Assembly: GCA_045133615.1 (NCBI GenBank)
Contig: JBGUUQ010000069.1
Span: forward strand, 34,155 to 98,154
DNA from: M3 sp045133615
GTDB taxonomy: Bacteria; Bacteroidota; Bacteroidia; Bacteroidales; Muribaculaceae
Direction: 5' to 3'
Length of the DNA stretch: 64,000 nt
The notes below the pieces were generated by a model. It did not search any database and was not told where the DNA came from. It was given only the letters and a program-made list of their open reading frames with translations. Each line of letters opens with the position of its first letter. The stretch's first letter is position 1. Positions 63,901 to 64,000 of the stretch are shown here, one piece after another. The translations under genes were made by a program, and so were the position numbers.

Positions 63901-64000
63901 AGTAACCCTCTACAAGGAAGACGGCGACGAAGATATCGCCATCAAGACCATCAGCGGTGGCGAAACCACTTCCAACGAGTTGTCAGGCACAATGGTTGTT
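60968..64000 (+). CDS. Very large secreted protein with starch-binding-like and repeated domains (cut by window end)
   Basis: An open frame runs from ATG 60968 to the window end: 1011 codons without a stop. The signal peptide is 'KLYLFFAVLCSLLGAQTAKA'. The first domain (about 25-150) resembles starch-binding module CBM26 ('IVYFDDQWGSWGAAYAHMW', 'NIIFAKDSNW'). Three Ig-like repeats of about 124 residues share 'VPTSVTFTE' near residues 308, 431 and 557 and 'GTFTKVSDTEWTL'-type segments. The later part is Trp-rich and beta-like. The C-terminus is not visible, so a type IX sorting signal cannot be checked. Confidence 0.85.
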   Translation, partial: MKKLYLFFAVLCSLLGAQTAKANIVYFDDQWGSWGAAYAHMWNSSTNTGLKAMTKLGGTLYAISSTGYNNIIFAKDSNWTNKTADLTLGHQELWQGATSQGAFSWNITIAGSTQAMTFDSSTNTYSVTVEISESSTTTLKIRDSLNWYNTFIGATTLTDNATISASYSSSTTATSSHTLSAGTHTITWDPLNKKISDSYTVTETTELTGIYLSDGTNRTAFTEGTSAWTLDDFEVATGSDNANYTIIAEYTTSYSDGTASVVECTAYTTSSSAIASGTAYPLSQGSTGFYFDFTVGKIDASVTVTNDVPTSVTFTEQIEETGRTLTGLALHKSGGSDAGTFTKVSDTEWTLGETQIEVGKNNSYYLTATYTVNWSDGSETTETIDYVTGSSSTNAVSSATLCTLQERNSNYFYFNYSNYMTTTGTVTVTEEVPTSVTFTEVESEYVVVPNDPVITLCNASGTVIGTFTKVSDTEYTLANAVVDIASTGYKIGFKAADSETVTYYAVTSSSGYWISQKSYSIGATSNTFCFGSTAGATGQTWYTTGWITGTVTLSNDVPSTMIFTEKEVTLDKKTWSVKTLDSYPAVFLMGGYQNNWQPTPSYQFTKQDDGSYILENFVMVPDDDSYSNDKGFKIVVYTSATASATYYSYGGSISGLTFDTDKTYTISSSTSANTMWKNGQTMVKYMKVNSGFNQLTVNIDGSYPSTASGAPIVGVPWVSLVGSYFTQGENLTTRNSGRTENGTTAGSYSTSTGWQEGFVEYDADGNVLVDENGLPIYSTIWPPRNPISFNHYGFEFSSLDIEFAYIGIKTRNDDDVIAKVSSDTNKYAVYEIKNVWMDGNYKIWTGWGGMLDREYQPDATNIWAEWRSHYNWGYGTRDNTKPNASTSIVEDTWYEMTGKSGNVAGGNYNFDEKQYYSKVQFLYALDEDANAQGTSLFIAYLANGDPMVDIERTGKQEVTGTYSVYAPSTDGRGIESWSVTLYKEDGDEDIAIKTISGGETTSNELSGTMVV

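Noticed and set aside
1..64000. tRNA or rRNA genes
   Set aside because: No cloverleaf or rRNA-like segment was recognised in the intergenic regions by eye; a covariance search (tRNAscan-SE, Infernal) would settle it.

Overview
The window comes from a Bacteroidales chromosome, plausibly a gut Muribaculaceae-type genome. The evidence is Bacteroidota promoters (-7 boxes of the form TAnnTTTG), an almost complete type IX secretion core block (PorT, PorP/SprF, GldK/L/M/N-like), a secreted protein with a type IX C-terminal sorting domain, a 2-oxoacid:ferredoxin oxidoreductase operon, and strongly C-ending codon use in most genes. The family-level assignment is inference from gene content only.

Layout. 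0-7.3 kb: the tail of a gene cut by the window edge, ferritin, a lipid kinase, a glycogen/alpha-glucan triad (debranching enzyme, glycosyltransferase, GH57 protein) and a small membrane protein. 7.3-12.9 kb (minus strand): M16 protease, lipoprotein cyclophilin and a small unknown protein in one operon, then a large type IX secretion substrate. 13.2-23.2 kb: an ABC exporter, purN, and the type IX secretion genes porT-porP-gldK-gldL-gldM-gldN followed by a cytidylate-kinase-like gene. 23.2-27.9 kb: two unknown genes and a compact four-gene operon encoding an E2-like protein with a 45-residue tandem repeat, a JAMM/JAB isopeptidase, an E1/ThiF-like activating enzyme and a membrane SH3b protein, enclosed by its own promoter and terminator. 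This is the most interesting part of the window. 28.1-34 kb: metG, asparaginase, a HAD nucleotidase and a DUF349 protein. 34-37.8 kb: less conserved genes, including an AT-rich P-loop ATPase behind a nested palindrome. 38-42.9 kb: 2-oxoacid:ferredoxin oxidoreductase subunits (delta, alpha, beta, gamma), an iron alcohol dehydrogenase and an acyltransferase-like gene. 42.9-47.7 kb: a beta-helix lipoprotein, a TPR protein, lpxB, a tyrosine phosphatase and a small secreted protein. 47.7-50.1 kb (minus): an AT-rich restriction-modification pair. 50.2-56.3 kb: an outer-membrane barrel, an AsmA-like protein, a HAD phosphatase and aroB. 56.3-60.7 kb: a repeat-rich islet with two P-loop ATPases and an HTH gene, built around duplicated promoters, palindromic repeats and a duplicated aroB tail. 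61-64 kb: a very large secreted, starch-binding-like, repetitive protein that runs off the window.

How parts work together. The type IX genes make the trans-envelope machine that would export sorting-domain proteins such as the one at 9.9-12.9 kb. The glycogen triad would build and trim storage alpha-glucan. The oxidoreductase operon links 2-oxoacid oxidation to ferredoxin, with the adjacent alcohol dehydrogenase as a possible electron sink. The E2/JAB/E1 operon and the restriction-modification pair are accessory modules of the kinds associated with phage defence. No tRNA, rRNA or CRISPR array was recognised by eye; a covariance-model scan was not possible.
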